From: Bacteroidetes bacterium GWC2_46_850
Lineage (GTDB): Bacteria; Bacteroidota; Bacteroidia; Bacteroidales; Dysgonomonadaceae
Length of the DNA: 64,000 nucleotides
Reading direction: 5' to 3'
Assembly (NCBI GenBank): GCA_001768325.1
Contig: MENQ01000001.1
Location: 124,001 to 188,000 of the forward strand
Shown: piece after piece, positions 19,026-28,590 of the stretch
How positions within the stretch are numbered: position 1 is the first letter of the stretch
Layout of the letters: every line of letters begins with the position of its first letter
Made by a program: the position numbers and the translations under genes
Notes under the pieces: model-generated
The model's input: only the letters and a program-made list of their open reading frames with translations
Databases searched by the model: none
Told to the model about the DNA's origin: nothing

Positions 19026-19193
19026 GCTTATTAGGGAATTTTCTTGACGCTCCCGTTTCACTACCTCTAAAAATTCCCCAATAAGCCAAAGGTTTTCCCC
19101 TTTGGAATCCCCCCGGCGGTCTTCCGACCGCAGTCGCTTCCAGCGACATATAACGGGCAGATCGTACCCTGCCGGAATCCATTTGCCGGCAGG
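19026..19193. other. oriT: Putative oriT region upstream of relaxase gene
   Basis: 17-bp inverted repeat gcttattagggaatttt/aaaattccccaataagc (one mismatch) plus successive hairpins ccaaagg/cctttgg, gcggtc/gaccgc, gtcgc/gcgac, cctgccgg/ccggcagg. Confidence 0.6.
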
Positions 19194-19241
19194 AGTGATT
19201 ATCCCGAATCCAAAATCACAAACAAATTAAATGAATCAATC

Positions 19242-20672
19242 ATGGGATATGTTGTTCTCCATCTGGACAAGGCTGCCGGTAATGAGGCTGCCATGACCGA
19301 CCATATCGAGCGGAAAGTAATCCACCCGAATGTTGACCCCGAACGGGTGCATTTGAACAGGGAGCTGGTCGAGTTTCCCGAGGGCGTGAACGACCGCACG
19401 GAAGCCATCCGGCACAGGCTTGAAAATGCAGGACTGACACGACAGGTAGGAAAAAATCAGGTGCAGGTGATCCGCTTCATGCTCTCCGGTACTTCCGAAG
19501 ATATGAAACGTATCGAGAATGACGGTGAACTGGACGACTGGTGCAGGGATAACATGGACTGGCTGAAAAAGACATTCGGGGCTGAAAACGTAGTGGCTGC
19601 CACCCTGCATATGGACGAGACCACACCGCACATACACGCTTCCATAGTGCCGGTTGTAAGTGGTGAACGCAGGCAGAAACAGCCGGGGAAGAAAAAACCG
19701 GAACAGGAAACGGCAAAGGGAAAACCCAACCACCAGTATAAAAAGAAAGACCCGAACCGGCCACGCCTTTGTGCCGATGACTTAATGGCACGTGACAAGC
19801 TGATAGAGTACCAGGACACATACGCCAGGGCAATGGCCAAATATGGATTGCAAAGGGGAATAAAAGGTTCGGATGCCCGTCACGTCACGTTGACCGAATT
19901 CTATCGCAATCAGGCAATAGAAAGCGAGAACCTACAGACCAATATCGAATTGTTGCTGGCAGTTGAAAATGCCAAGCGTTCGACCATAGAGGAACTCAAA
20001 CAAAAGGAGCAGGAAGCGAAACAGAAATCCGAACAGGCAGAGAAGCAACAACAGGAGAAAGAATCGGAACTGAAAAGGACGGAAGAAAACCTCAATCAGG
20101 TAAAGGGGCAGCTTAAGACGGAGAAATTCAAGGGAGCGGCAGCCGATGCCGGATCATCACTTATGGACGGGATCAGTTCCGCTTTGGGTACTTCCAAGGT
20201 AAAACGGCAGCAGCAGGAGATTGAAAACCTGAACACGGAAAAAGCAAACCTGATTAGGGAAGTCGAAGAGTTAAAACAGAAAACGGTCATCAGGCAAAAG
20301 GAATATGAAACGGCCATTGACAAGTTGAAGCAGGAACTAAGGAAGATACACGACCTGTTCCCGAATCTCAAAGAATTGCTCTGGATTGAAAAACTACTAC
20401 AGGCAATGCGCTTTTCTGAGACCTTGATCAGGGAGATTTTAAAGATAAAACCTGTCGGTTTTAAAGGGAAAATCTACTCTCCGGAATACAAGCAGTATTT
20501 TGAAACATCTCGCTCAGTCGCCCAGATTAAACCGGACGAGAAAGACGGGAACAAGTTACATTTGACTATTGACGAGGTAAATCCTACTGATTGGTTCAGG
20601 CAGAGATATAAGGAATTTCAGGAAGCGATAGGACTGAAACCAAAACAAGTATCCCGACAAATAAAAAAGTAA
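19242..20672 (+). CDS. MobV-type (Pre/Mob family) relaxase
   Basis: HLNRELVEFPEGVNDRTEAIRHRL, HMDETTPHIHASIVPV metal-binding motif, long C-terminal coiled coil. Confidence 0.93.
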   Translation: MGYVVLHLDKAAGNEAAMTDHIERKVIHPNVDPERVHLNRELVEFPEGVNDRTEAIRHRLENAGLTRQVGKNQVQVIRFMLSGTSEDMKRIENDGELDDWCRDNMDWLKKTFGAENVVAATLHMDETTPHIHASIVPVVSGERRQKQPGKKKPEQETAKGKPNHQYKKKDPNRPRLCADDLMARDKLIEYQDTYARAMAKYGLQRGIKGSDARHVTLTEFYRNQAIESENLQTNIELLLAVENAKRSTIEELKQKEQEAKQKSEQAEKQQQEKESELKRTEENLNQVKGQLKTEKFKGAAADAGSSLMDGISSALGTSKVKRQQQEIENLNTEKANLIREVEELKQKTVIRQKEYETAIDKLKQELRKIHDLFPNLKELLWIEKLLQAMRFSETLIREILKIKPVGFKGKIYSPEYKQYFETSRSVAQIKPDEKDGNKLHLTIDEVNPTDWFRQRYKEFQEAIGLKPKQVSRQIKK

Positions 20673-20713
20673 AGGTTATAGAATCTAATTATATTCTTAT
20701 TGTAAATATTTGG

Positions 20714-20721
20714 TATCTTTG
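20714..20721 (+). promoter_or_regulatory. Bacteroidota -7 element upstream of hsdR
   Basis: TATCTTTG matches TAnnTTTG, ~37 bp upstream of the start codon. Confidence 0.5.
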
Positions 20722-20757
20722 ACCACTAGAATAATTATTAACTACTACAGCCTTTGA

Positions 20758-23700
20758 ATGAATAAAGAAACTCAAATAGAGGAGAATTTAATCAAGCAGC
20801 TAATAGGTCTTAAGTATATCTATCGGCCTGACATCGTTGATAGAAAAACGCTTGAGTCAAACTTTCGTCAAAAGTTCGAGGCGCTTAACCGTGTGCGATT
20901 GACTGATAACGAGTTCTTGCGTTTAAGAGAAGAAATTATCAAATCTGATGTTTTTTTTGCTTCAAAAATTTTGCGGGAAAGAAATTACTTTCAACGAGAA
21001 GATGGCACTCCCCTGCATTATACATTGGTGAATATAAAAGATTGGTGTAGGAATGATTATGAAGTTATCAATCAGTTGCGCATCAATACTGAAAACAGTT
21101 TTCAGCGTTTTGATGTCATCTTGTTAATAAATGGTTTGCCAGTAGTCCAGATTGAGCTGAAAAAGGGGGATATTTCAGATCGGAGAGCCATGCAGCAAAT
21201 TATTGATTATAAAAATGATCCAGGTAACGGCTATACAAATTCATTATTGTGCTTTATGCAGCTGTTCATTGTGAGCAATGGTGGGAGAACTCGTTATTTT
21301 GCAAACAATAAAAATGAGCATTTTGCTTTCAATGCTGACGAACAATACCTCCCAATTTATGAATTTGCAGAGATAAATAATAAGAAAATCAATAGGCTGG
21401 CTGATTTTACTGAAAAGTTTTTAGCTAAATGCACACTTGGCGAAATGATCAGTAAATACATGGTTCTGGTGGAGAGCGAGCAGAAATTGCTGGTGATGCG
21501 ACCCTATCAGATTTATGCGGTAAAAGCCATCGTGGATTCCATTGAGCAAAATCGGGGCAATGGTTACATCTGGCATACTACGGGGAGCGGCAAAACTTTG
21601 ACTTCTTTCAAAGCTTCCACATTGCTGAAAGATAATCCAGATGTTGAAAAATGTTTGTTTGTAGTCGACCGTAAAGATCTTGACCGACAAACCCGTGAGG
21701 AGTTTAATAAATTCCAAGAGGGCAGTGTGGAAGAAAACACCAACACCGAAACATTGGTAAGGCGATTATTATCTACCGACTATGCCGACAAAGTTATTGT
21801 TACAACTATTCAAAAACTAGGATTGGCATTAGATGATAATAGTAAGCGTAACAAAGTGAAAGAAAAATATGGGAAAGAAACTTATAAGCAACGATTAGAG
21901 CTCCTAAAAGATAAGCGAATTGTTTTCATATTCGACGAATGTCACCGTTCTCAGTTTGGAGATAACCATCAAGCAATTAAAAGGTTTTTCCCGAATGCTC
22001 AATTATTTGGTTTTACGGGTACGCCTATTTTTGATCAAAATGCAAGTTATACCCAAATTGATGGAGAAGAAAAGTCTTATAAAACAACCAGAGATATTTT
22101 TCAGAATGAGTTGCCAAAATACACCATTACACATGCAATTGAAGACAAGAATGTATTAAAGTTTCATGTTGATTATTTCAAAGGAAGGCAACATGTCAAA
22201 TCAGATGAAGGAATTGCACAACAAGCTGTTGTAGAAGCCATTTTAGACAAACATGATGTGGCCACGAATCAACGGAAATTCAACGCGATATTGGCAACTG
22301 CTTCTATTAATGATGCTATTGGGTATTATCAACTTTTCAAGGAAATACAGAAGAAGAAACAAGCTGAAAGCCCGGATTATGTTCCTTTAAATATAGTTTG
22401 TGTGTTTTCTCCACCTGCTCAATTAATAGCCAAAGATGGTGACCAGCAAAGTCAGAAAAATGCAGCAGATATCAAACAGCTTCAGGAAGATTTAGCACAA
22501 GAAAAAGAGGACAATAAACAAAATCCTGAAGAAAAGAAAAAAGCATTAATGGAAATTATTGCTGATTTTAACCAGCAATATGATACGCATCATAGCTTCA
22601 ATGAATTTGATTTGTATTATCAGGATGTGCAAAGACGCATTAAAGATCACAAATACAGCAATAAGGACTATCCTCATAAAAACAAGATTGACATAACAAT
22701 CGTAGTGGATATGTTGCTTACTGGTTTTGACAGCAAATATCTCAATACTTTGTATGTGGATAAAAACCTAAAATATCATGGATTGATACAGGCGTTTTCA
22801 CGTACTAACCGTGTATTGAATGACTCCAAGCCCTATGGTAATATTTTAGATTTTCGTTCACAGCAAGAAGCGGTAAATCAGGCCATAGCCTTGTTCTCCG
22901 GTGAGAATGATGGACGAGCTAGGGAAATTTGGTTAGTTGATCCTTCACCTACTGTGATTGATAAATTTAAAGAAGCGGTGGAGAAGTTAGGAGCATTTAT
23001 GCAAGAGCAAAACCTTGTAAACGAACCGCAAGAAGTGTATAATCTGAAAGGTGATGCCGCTCGAATTGATTTTGTAAAGAAATTCAAGGAAGTGCAGCGG
23101 TTGAAAACTCAACTTGACCAATATACTGATTTGGACGAAGTGCAAAAGTTGAAAATTGAAGCTATTTTACCAAAAGAAACTTTCCAAGAATTCCGGAGTT
23201 CATACATTGAAACAGCTAAGGAATTTCAGAAGAGACAACAAAAAGAAGGTGAAAACACACCGCTCGAAATTCAGCAATTGGATTTTGAATTTGTGTTATT
23301 TGCCTCGGCCTTGATAGATTATGACTATATAATGAATCTGATTGCCGATAGTACACAAGAGAGACCTGATAGACAAATAATGACTAAAAATCAGGTAATA
23401 AGTCTGTTGAAATCAAATTCAAACCTAATGGACGAAGAAGAAGATTTAACTGAGTTTATCAATGAGTTGGATTGGACAATAGGTTATAGTACTGAGAAAT
23501 TAAAAGTGATGTTTGACACCTTTCAAGATAACAAATACAACAAAGACTTGGCTCGCATTGCATATAAATATGGGTTGCAAACGGCTGATATTAAATATTT
23601 TGTAGAAAGGGTAATGGATCGGATGATTTTTGACGGAGAAAAACTTACCGACTTGTTAGAACCCTTGGAGTTAGGTTGGAAAGAACGAAGGATTAAAGAA

Positions 23701-23784
23701 TTGGAACTAATGGAAGAGTTAGTACCCCAATTGAAAAAACTTGCACAAGGGAGAGAAATATCCGGATTAGCTGCTTATGAATAA
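20758..23784 (+). CDS. hsdR: Type I restriction endonuclease R subunit
   Basis: PD-(D/E)xK region RFDVILLINGLPVVQIELKKG, Walker A TTGSGKTLTSFK, DECH box FDECHRSQFG, GFTGTP motif. Confidence 0.96.
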   Translation: MNKETQIEENLIKQLIGLKYIYRPDIVDRKTLESNFRQKFEALNRVRLTDNEFLRLREEIIKSDVFFASKILRERNYFQREDGTPLHYTLVNIKDWCRNDYEVINQLRINTENSFQRFDVILLINGLPVVQIELKKGDISDRRAMQQIIDYKNDPGNGYTNSLLCFMQLFIVSNGGRTRYFANNKNEHFAFNADEQYLPIYEFAEINNKKINRLADFTEKFLAKCTLGEMISKYMVLVESEQKLLVMRPYQIYAVKAIVDSIEQNRGNGYIWHTTGSGKTLTSFKASTLLKDNPDVEKCLFVVDRKDLDRQTREEFNKFQEGSVEENTNTETLVRRLLSTDYADKVIVTTIQKLGLALDDNSKRNKVKEKYGKETYKQRLELLKDKRIVFIFDECHRSQFGDNHQAIKRFFPNAQLFGFTGTPIFDQNASYTQIDGEEKSYKTTRDIFQNELPKYTITHAIEDKNVLKFHVDYFKGRQHVKSDEGIAQQAVVEAILDKHDVATNQRKFNAILATASINDAIGYYQLFKEIQKKKQAESPDYVPLNIVCVFSPPAQLIAKDGDQQSQKNAADIKQLQEDLAQEKEDNKQNPEEKKKALMEIIADFNQQYDTHHSFNEFDLYYQDVQRRIKDHKYSNKDYPHKNKIDITIVVDMLLTGFDSKYLNTLYVDKNLKYHGLIQAFSRTNRVLNDSKPYGNILDFRSQQEAVNQAIALFSGENDGRAREIWLVDPSPTVIDKFKEAVEKLGAFMQEQNLVNEPQEVYNLKGDAARIDFVKKFKEVQRLKTQLDQYTDLDEVQKLKIEAILPKETFQEFRSSYIETAKEFQKRQQKEGENTPLEIQQLDFEFVLFASALIDYDYIMNLIADSTQERPDRQIMTKNQVISLLKSNSNLMDEEEDLTEFINELDWTIGYSTEKLKVMFDTFQDNKYNKDLARIAYKYGLQTADIKYFVERVMDRMIFDGEKLTDLLEPLELGWKERRIKELELMEELVPQLKKLAQGREISGLAAYE

Positions 23785-25021
23785 GAAAAAAGAATTAATA
23801 CCTAAATTACGTTTTGCTGAGTTTGTAAATGAGGGAGAATGGAATGAGAAAGTACTAGGTGAGATTTGTGATATTACAAATGGGAAAGCAAATGTGCAAG
23901 ATCACGTTGAAAATGGTAAATATCCTTTATTCGACCGTTCTGAAATTATAAAAGCTTCTAACGATTTTATATTTGATTGTGAAGCTGTAATAATTCCAGG
24001 AGAAGGAATGCGCTTTTTCCCAAAATATTATGACGGTAAATTCAACCTTCATCAAAGAGCATACGCTTTAATAGATTTTACGTGTAGTGGGCAGTTTGTA
24101 TATTACTCGATATTGCACAGAAATGCTTTATTGTCACAAAAGGCTGTTCAATCAACTGTACTCTCTTTAAGATTGCCCATACTACAAAATTTTCCGATAG
24201 AAATTCCTAAAAACAAAAACGAACAACAAAAAATAGCATCCTGTCTTTCTTCTTTAGATGAGGTGATTACAGCACATATCCAAAAGTTAGAATTGCTAAA
24301 AGATCACAAAAAAGGCCTGATGCAAAACCTTTTTCCGCAAAAGGGTGAGAGAGTTCCCAAGTATCGGTTTCTTGAGTACGAAAAAGATGGAGAGTGGGAG
24401 GAAAAGACTGTTGGTGAAGTTTATGATTTCAAAATCACAAACTCTTTCTCCAGAGAATGTTTGAATTATGAAAAAGGCAAAGTGAAAAATATTCACTATG
24501 GAGATATTCATTTGAAATTCAGCACTCTATTTGATATAACTAAAGAGTATGTCCCTTTTATAAATCAAGAAGTTTCTATAAAAAAAATCAAAAAAGAAAG
24601 TTACTGCATTGAGGGGGACATGATTTTTGCAGATGCTTCGGAAGACTTAAATGATGTGGGTAAGAGTATTGAAATCATTAATTTGAATAATGAAAAACTA
24701 GTTTCGGGCTTGCACACATTATTAGCTAGACAACGAGAAAAAAAAATAGAAATAGGTTTTGGTGGGTATTTATTCAAATCTGATTGGGTTAGAAGACAAA
24801 TTCAAAGAGAAGCGCAGGGAACAAAAGTTTTAGGTATTTCTGCAACGAGAATTTCAGATGTCAAAATCTCATATCCAAAGAATCCCCAAGAACAACAAAA
24901 AATTACATCATGTCTTTCTGCATTAGATGATTTAATTAAGGAAGAAGTCGGACAAATAGAGCAATTGAATTTGCATAAAAAAGGTTTGATGCAGGGTTTG
25001 TTTCCAAAAATTGAGAACTAG
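23777..25021 (+). CDS. hsdS: Type I restriction-modification specificity subunit S
   Basis: Two TRD/conserved-region repeats (IPKLRFAEFVNEGEWNEKVLGEI / VPKYRFLEYEKDGEWEEKTVGEV; EQQKIASCLSSLDEVI / EQQKITSCLSALDDLI); overlaps hsdR by 8 bp. Confidence 0.95.
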   Translation: MNKKKELIPKLRFAEFVNEGEWNEKVLGEICDITNGKANVQDHVENGKYPLFDRSEIIKASNDFIFDCEAVIIPGEGMRFFPKYYDGKFNLHQRAYALIDFTCSGQFVYYSILHRNALLSQKAVQSTVLSLRLPILQNFPIEIPKNKNEQQKIASCLSSLDEVITAHIQKLELLKDHKKGLMQNLFPQKGERVPKYRFLEYEKDGEWEEKTVGEVYDFKITNSFSRECLNYEKGKVKNIHYGDIHLKFSTLFDITKEYVPFINQEVSIKKIKKESYCIEGDMIFADASEDLNDVGKSIEIINLNNEKLVSGLHTLLARQREKKIEIGFGGYLFKSDWVRRQIQREAQGTKVLGISATRISDVKISYPKNPQEQQKITSCLSALDDLIKEEVGQIEQLNLHKKGLMQGLFPKIEN

Positions 25022-25024
25022 GAT

Positions 25025-26086
25025 ATGGCTACGATAAAGGAAATAGCAGAACAACTAAAAGTCAGTAAACAGGCAGTAATGCTGATTTACGCTTTTAATT
25101 CTACCGGAAAGACAAAATTATCGGTCGAATATAAAAACATAACAAAGAAGGAGAATGGGCTACATTCAGGAGTTTATTACAATGCTTATAGCGAAGATTT
25201 GTTTAGATGGGATAATGATGAGGATAATGGAAATGAAGGGATGAAGCTCGAAATTTTAAAGAGTAGCTTAAATCCATATTTCAGCTCAATTATTGAAAAC
25301 CCTGATTTGCTAGAAGAAAAACTGGCTCCCTATTTACCGAAATATACTTATGAATTTGATATTAATCAAAATCCGGAGATAGGGATTGATGCTATTCACT
25401 TTTCAAGGGATGGATCAAGTAATATAAAAATTTCCAGAGGAGAGGAAAGAATCTTTATTTGGTGTTTTTTTCTAGCCTTATTCGAAGCAGATGCTTGGAC
25501 AGGTGAACAAGATGCTCACTTTTTCATTGATGACCCTGTATCTAGTATGGACGACCATAATATATTCATTACAGCTGACTCGATAACTAAACTAATAGAC
25601 GATAAAATAGCTTCAAAATCAGAAAAGCGTATAATCGTTACAACTCATCATATTGGGTTATTCTCAATATTGTCAGACAGATTAATGAATAGTACACATA
25701 GAAATAATACTAGGCGTAGTATCTTAAGTATTCATAATAATCAATTAGAACTGAAAAACCACGATAAGGATGTATTTCTATACCATTTATACTTGATGCA
25801 AATTTTAAATGAATGCATAAACGAAAAAAAAATCATGGGCTATCATTTTGTTATGCTACGTCAAATTTTGGAAATTATTTCTTCTTTCTTAGGAACTGGA
25901 GGTATAAAAAAAACTTTAGAAGAAATTGGATATAGAGATAACCTTGAAATGGTAAGTAATCAAGTAAACTCTTTATCTCACAAAGATGCAAGGTTCCAGC
26001 CGGCAGAGTTAGAACCGAATGACAGAGATTTATTAGTAGATATTTTTTCTAAAATTCAAGAAAAGTATAATTTTATTATACATTAA
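25025..26086 (+). CDS. PrrC/RloC-like (AAA_13-type) ATPase, candidate anticodon-nuclease-like guard protein
   Basis: Degenerate Walker A YAFNSTGKT, ABC-type signature ISRGEERIFIW, Walker B HFFIDDPVSSMD; C-terminal R279xxxE283...SH319; located within the hsd operon. Confidence 0.7.
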   Translation: MATIKEIAEQLKVSKQAVMLIYAFNSTGKTKLSVEYKNITKKENGLHSGVYYNAYSEDLFRWDNDEDNGNEGMKLEILKSSLNPYFSSIIENPDLLEEKLAPYLPKYTYEFDINQNPEIGIDAIHFSRDGSSNIKISRGEERIFIWCFFLALFEADAWTGEQDAHFFIDDPVSSMDDHNIFITADSITKLIDDKIASKSEKRIIVTTHHIGLFSILSDRLMNSTHRNNTRRSILSIHNNQLELKNHDKDVFLYHLYLMQILNECINEKKIMGYHFVMLRQILEIISSFLGTGGIKKTLEEIGYRDNLEMVSNQVNSLSHKDARFQPAELEPNDRDLLVDIFSKIQEKYNFIIH

Positions 26087-26088
26087 TT

Positions 26089-27723
26089 ATGACACGAAAA
26101 GAACAACATAAAAAATTAGGAGACACTCTTTGGGGTATTGCTAATGATTTGAGAGGAGCAATGAATGCGGATGATTTTCGAGATTATATGCTTTCGTTTC
26201 TCTTTCTTCGCTATTTGTCATTTAACTACGAAGAAGCCGCAAAAAAAGAATTAGGTAAAGATTATCCTCCAATCACATCTCAAGAGACAAGACCTGATTT
26301 TATTGTACCGCCACCATTGGAAATATGGTACAAGGAGAATGGGAATGATATAAAGGAGTTTGAAGAGCAAATGCGTAGAAAGGTACATTATGTAATAGAG
26401 CCTCAATATCTATGGAGTAATATTACAGAACTTGCTCGTATGCAAAGACCGGAATTATTAGAAACTCTTCAATATGGATTTCGTTATATAGAGAACGAGT
26501 CATTCGAAAGTTCTTTTAAAGGCTTATTCTCCGAAATTAATCTTAATTCTGAGAAACTTGGTAAAACAGAGAAAGAACGTAATGATAAACTTTGTAAGAT
26601 AATCCAAAAAATCGCCGCAGGTATCGCTGATTTTTCTACCGATACTGATACATTGGGCGATGCTTATGAATACTTGATTGGTCAGTTTGCCGCTGGTTCA
26701 GGGAAAAAAGCGGGAGAATTCTATACACCTCAACAAATTTCAACAATTCTTTCCAGAATTATTATCTTGGACTCTCAAGAACCGATGACAGGCCCAAAAC
26801 CAAAATTGGATAAAGTCTTGGATTTTGCTTGTGGCTCGGGTTCATTACTACTTAATGTTAGGAAACAACTGAAACTCAACAGCGGTACTATCGGAAAAGT
26901 TTACGGACAAGAAAAAAATATCACCACTTACAATCTTGCCCGAATGAATATGCTGCTGCATGGTATGAAAGATTCCGAATTTGAGATATTTCATGGAGAT
27001 ACTTTGCTGAATCAATGGAATTTATTAAACGAAATGAATCCCTCAAAAAAGATAGAATTTGATGCTATAGTAGCCAATCCTCCTTTTAGTTTACGTTGGG
27101 AGCCAGACGATCTTTTGGCAGAGGATTTTCGTTTCAAAAGTCATGGTTTAGCTCCAAAATCAGCAGCAGACTTCGCTTTCTTATTACACGGTTTTCACTT
27201 TTTAGGGAGAGAAGGTACAATGGCAATCATATTACCACACGGAGTTTTGTTCCGTGGAGGAGCAGAAGAACGTATCCGTAAAAAACTCTTAAAAGATAAT
27301 CATATCGATACCATAATAGGTTTACCTTCCAACTTGTTCTATTCGACAGGTATTCCGGTGTGTATTTTGGTTTTGAAAAAATGTAAAAAACAAGACGACG
27401 TTTTATTCATCAACGCAGCTGAACATTTTACACCTGGGAAAAGACAAAATAGCCTGAATGCTAAACATATTGATAAAATTGTTGATACTTATCAATTCAG
27501 ACCCCAACAGATAGATCGTTATGCTCGCAGGGTCTCAATGGAAGAAATCGAAAAGAATAATTACAATCTCAATATTTCGAGATATGTGAGTACGTCACAG
27601 GATGAAGTGCAAATTGATTTAGAGGAAGTAAACAAAAAACTGAAATTAATAAACGAAACCATAAAGATGAATACAGACAGGCACAATGAGTTCTTGAGAG
27701 AGTTAGGATTGTTGCCGATTTAG
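26089..27723 (+). CDS. hsdM: Type I restriction-modification methyltransferase M subunit
   Basis: GEFYTPQQIS, DFACGSGSLLLN and NPPFS motifs of N6-adenine methylases. Confidence 0.96.
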   Translation: MTRKEQHKKLGDTLWGIANDLRGAMNADDFRDYMLSFLFLRYLSFNYEEAAKKELGKDYPPITSQETRPDFIVPPPLEIWYKENGNDIKEFEEQMRRKVHYVIEPQYLWSNITELARMQRPELLETLQYGFRYIENESFESSFKGLFSEINLNSEKLGKTEKERNDKLCKIIQKIAAGIADFSTDTDTLGDAYEYLIGQFAAGSGKKAGEFYTPQQISTILSRIIILDSQEPMTGPKPKLDKVLDFACGSGSLLLNVRKQLKLNSGTIGKVYGQEKNITTYNLARMNMLLHGMKDSEFEIFHGDTLLNQWNLLNEMNPSKKIEFDAIVANPPFSLRWEPDDLLAEDFRFKSHGLAPKSAADFAFLLHGFHFLGREGTMAIILPHGVLFRGGAEERIRKKLLKDNHIDTIIGLPSNLFYSTGIPVCILVLKKCKKQDDVLFINAAEHFTPGKRQNSLNAKHIDKIVDTYQFRPQQIDRYARRVSMEEIEKNNYNLNISRYVSTSQDEVQIDLEEVNKKLKLINETIKMNTDRHNEFLRELGLLPI

Positions 27724-27733
27724 ATTGACCTTT

Positions 27734-28498
27734 ATGTATTCTGTTTCTGATATAGCAAAATTACTAGATGTGAATGGTAAGACTGTTAAAGACTGGTCTT
27801 ATCATTTTTCAGAATACCTAAGTTCAACAGCGAATCCGACCAAGGGGGAACAACGCTTTTATACAGTTGAAGATATTCGTATTTTCGCTTATGCCTCGTT
27901 ATATTGGGAAGAAGAACCGGATATTGAATGTATAAAAATGGGCTTAAATTCGCAGGAATATTATGACATTGACCTCATTAATAATTTTATTACTGAAATA
28001 ACACCTGTTTTTCAGGAACCGACTGAAGAAATTGTTGGGATGGAAAGTAATATATTATTTACCGGAATGGCGTCCTTAGATAATTTACTGTCACTTGCCA
28101 ATGAGTTCAAGGAATCTGGCGATATACTTTTTAAAGCAATAAAGAAACAAGGCAACCTTTATGACTTTACAAATCCTATCCTTTATCAATATCGACATGC
28201 TATTGAATTATATCTGAAGTCAATTTTAAGAAAACCAATCAGAACCCATAAACTGCAAGTGCTTTATCCAAAATTTGAAAACCTAATAAGAGTAGAGTTT
28301 CAAACAGTAGTACCATCTTGGCTAAAAGAAATGATAAATGGATTTGCTCAGATTGATCCACAAGGAGATATTCTTAGATATGGAGAAGGTATTGCCTACG
28401 ATGAAATATTAGTCAATCTAGAACAGCTGAAAATCAAAATGGATTGGTTTTCAAAAAGTATGAACCGAATTCATGGGCACTTAAAGAACGGATACTAA
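27734..28498 (+). CDS. MerR-like HTH protein with C-terminal HEPN-like domain, fifth gene of the hsd operon
   Basis: N-terminal YSVSDIAKLLDVNGKTVKDWSYHFSEYL...RFYTVEDIRIF; C-terminal YQYRHAIELYLKSILRKPIRTHKLQVLYPKF resembling HEPN helices. Confidence 0.6.
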   Translation: MYSVSDIAKLLDVNGKTVKDWSYHFSEYLSSTANPTKGEQRFYTVEDIRIFAYASLYWEEEPDIECIKMGLNSQEYYDIDLINNFITEITPVFQEPTEEIVGMESNILFTGMASLDNLLSLANEFKESGDILFKAIKKQGNLYDFTNPILYQYRHAIELYLKSILRKPIRTHKLQVLYPKFENLIRVEFQTVVPSWLKEMINGFAQIDPQGDILRYGEGIAYDEILVNLEQLKIKMDWFSKSMNRIHGHLKNGY

Positions 28499-28559
28499 AA
28501 GAGAGGATAAGAAAAGGAAATATTTGCCTGAAATTCAAATAAATTTTCAACCTCAGCAT

Positions 28560-28584
28560 AAATGCGGACAAATTGCGGACACGG
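28560..28584. repeat. Right subterminal 25-bp repeat, putative integrase arm-type site
   Basis: Identical to 12061-12085. Confidence 0.75.
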
Positions 28585-28590
28585 GAAGCA

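Noticed and set aside
19242-20672. Interpretation of the long coiled-coil tail of the Mob protein as a separate SMC-like gene
   Set aside because: It is continuous with the relaxase ORF, and coiled-coil tails are common in MobV/Pre proteins.
23777-25021. Possible phase-variable (invertible) hsdS system
   Set aside because: Only one hsdS is present, with no partial hsdS copies, inverted repeats or second recombinase nearby; the internal duplication is the normal two-TRD architecture.
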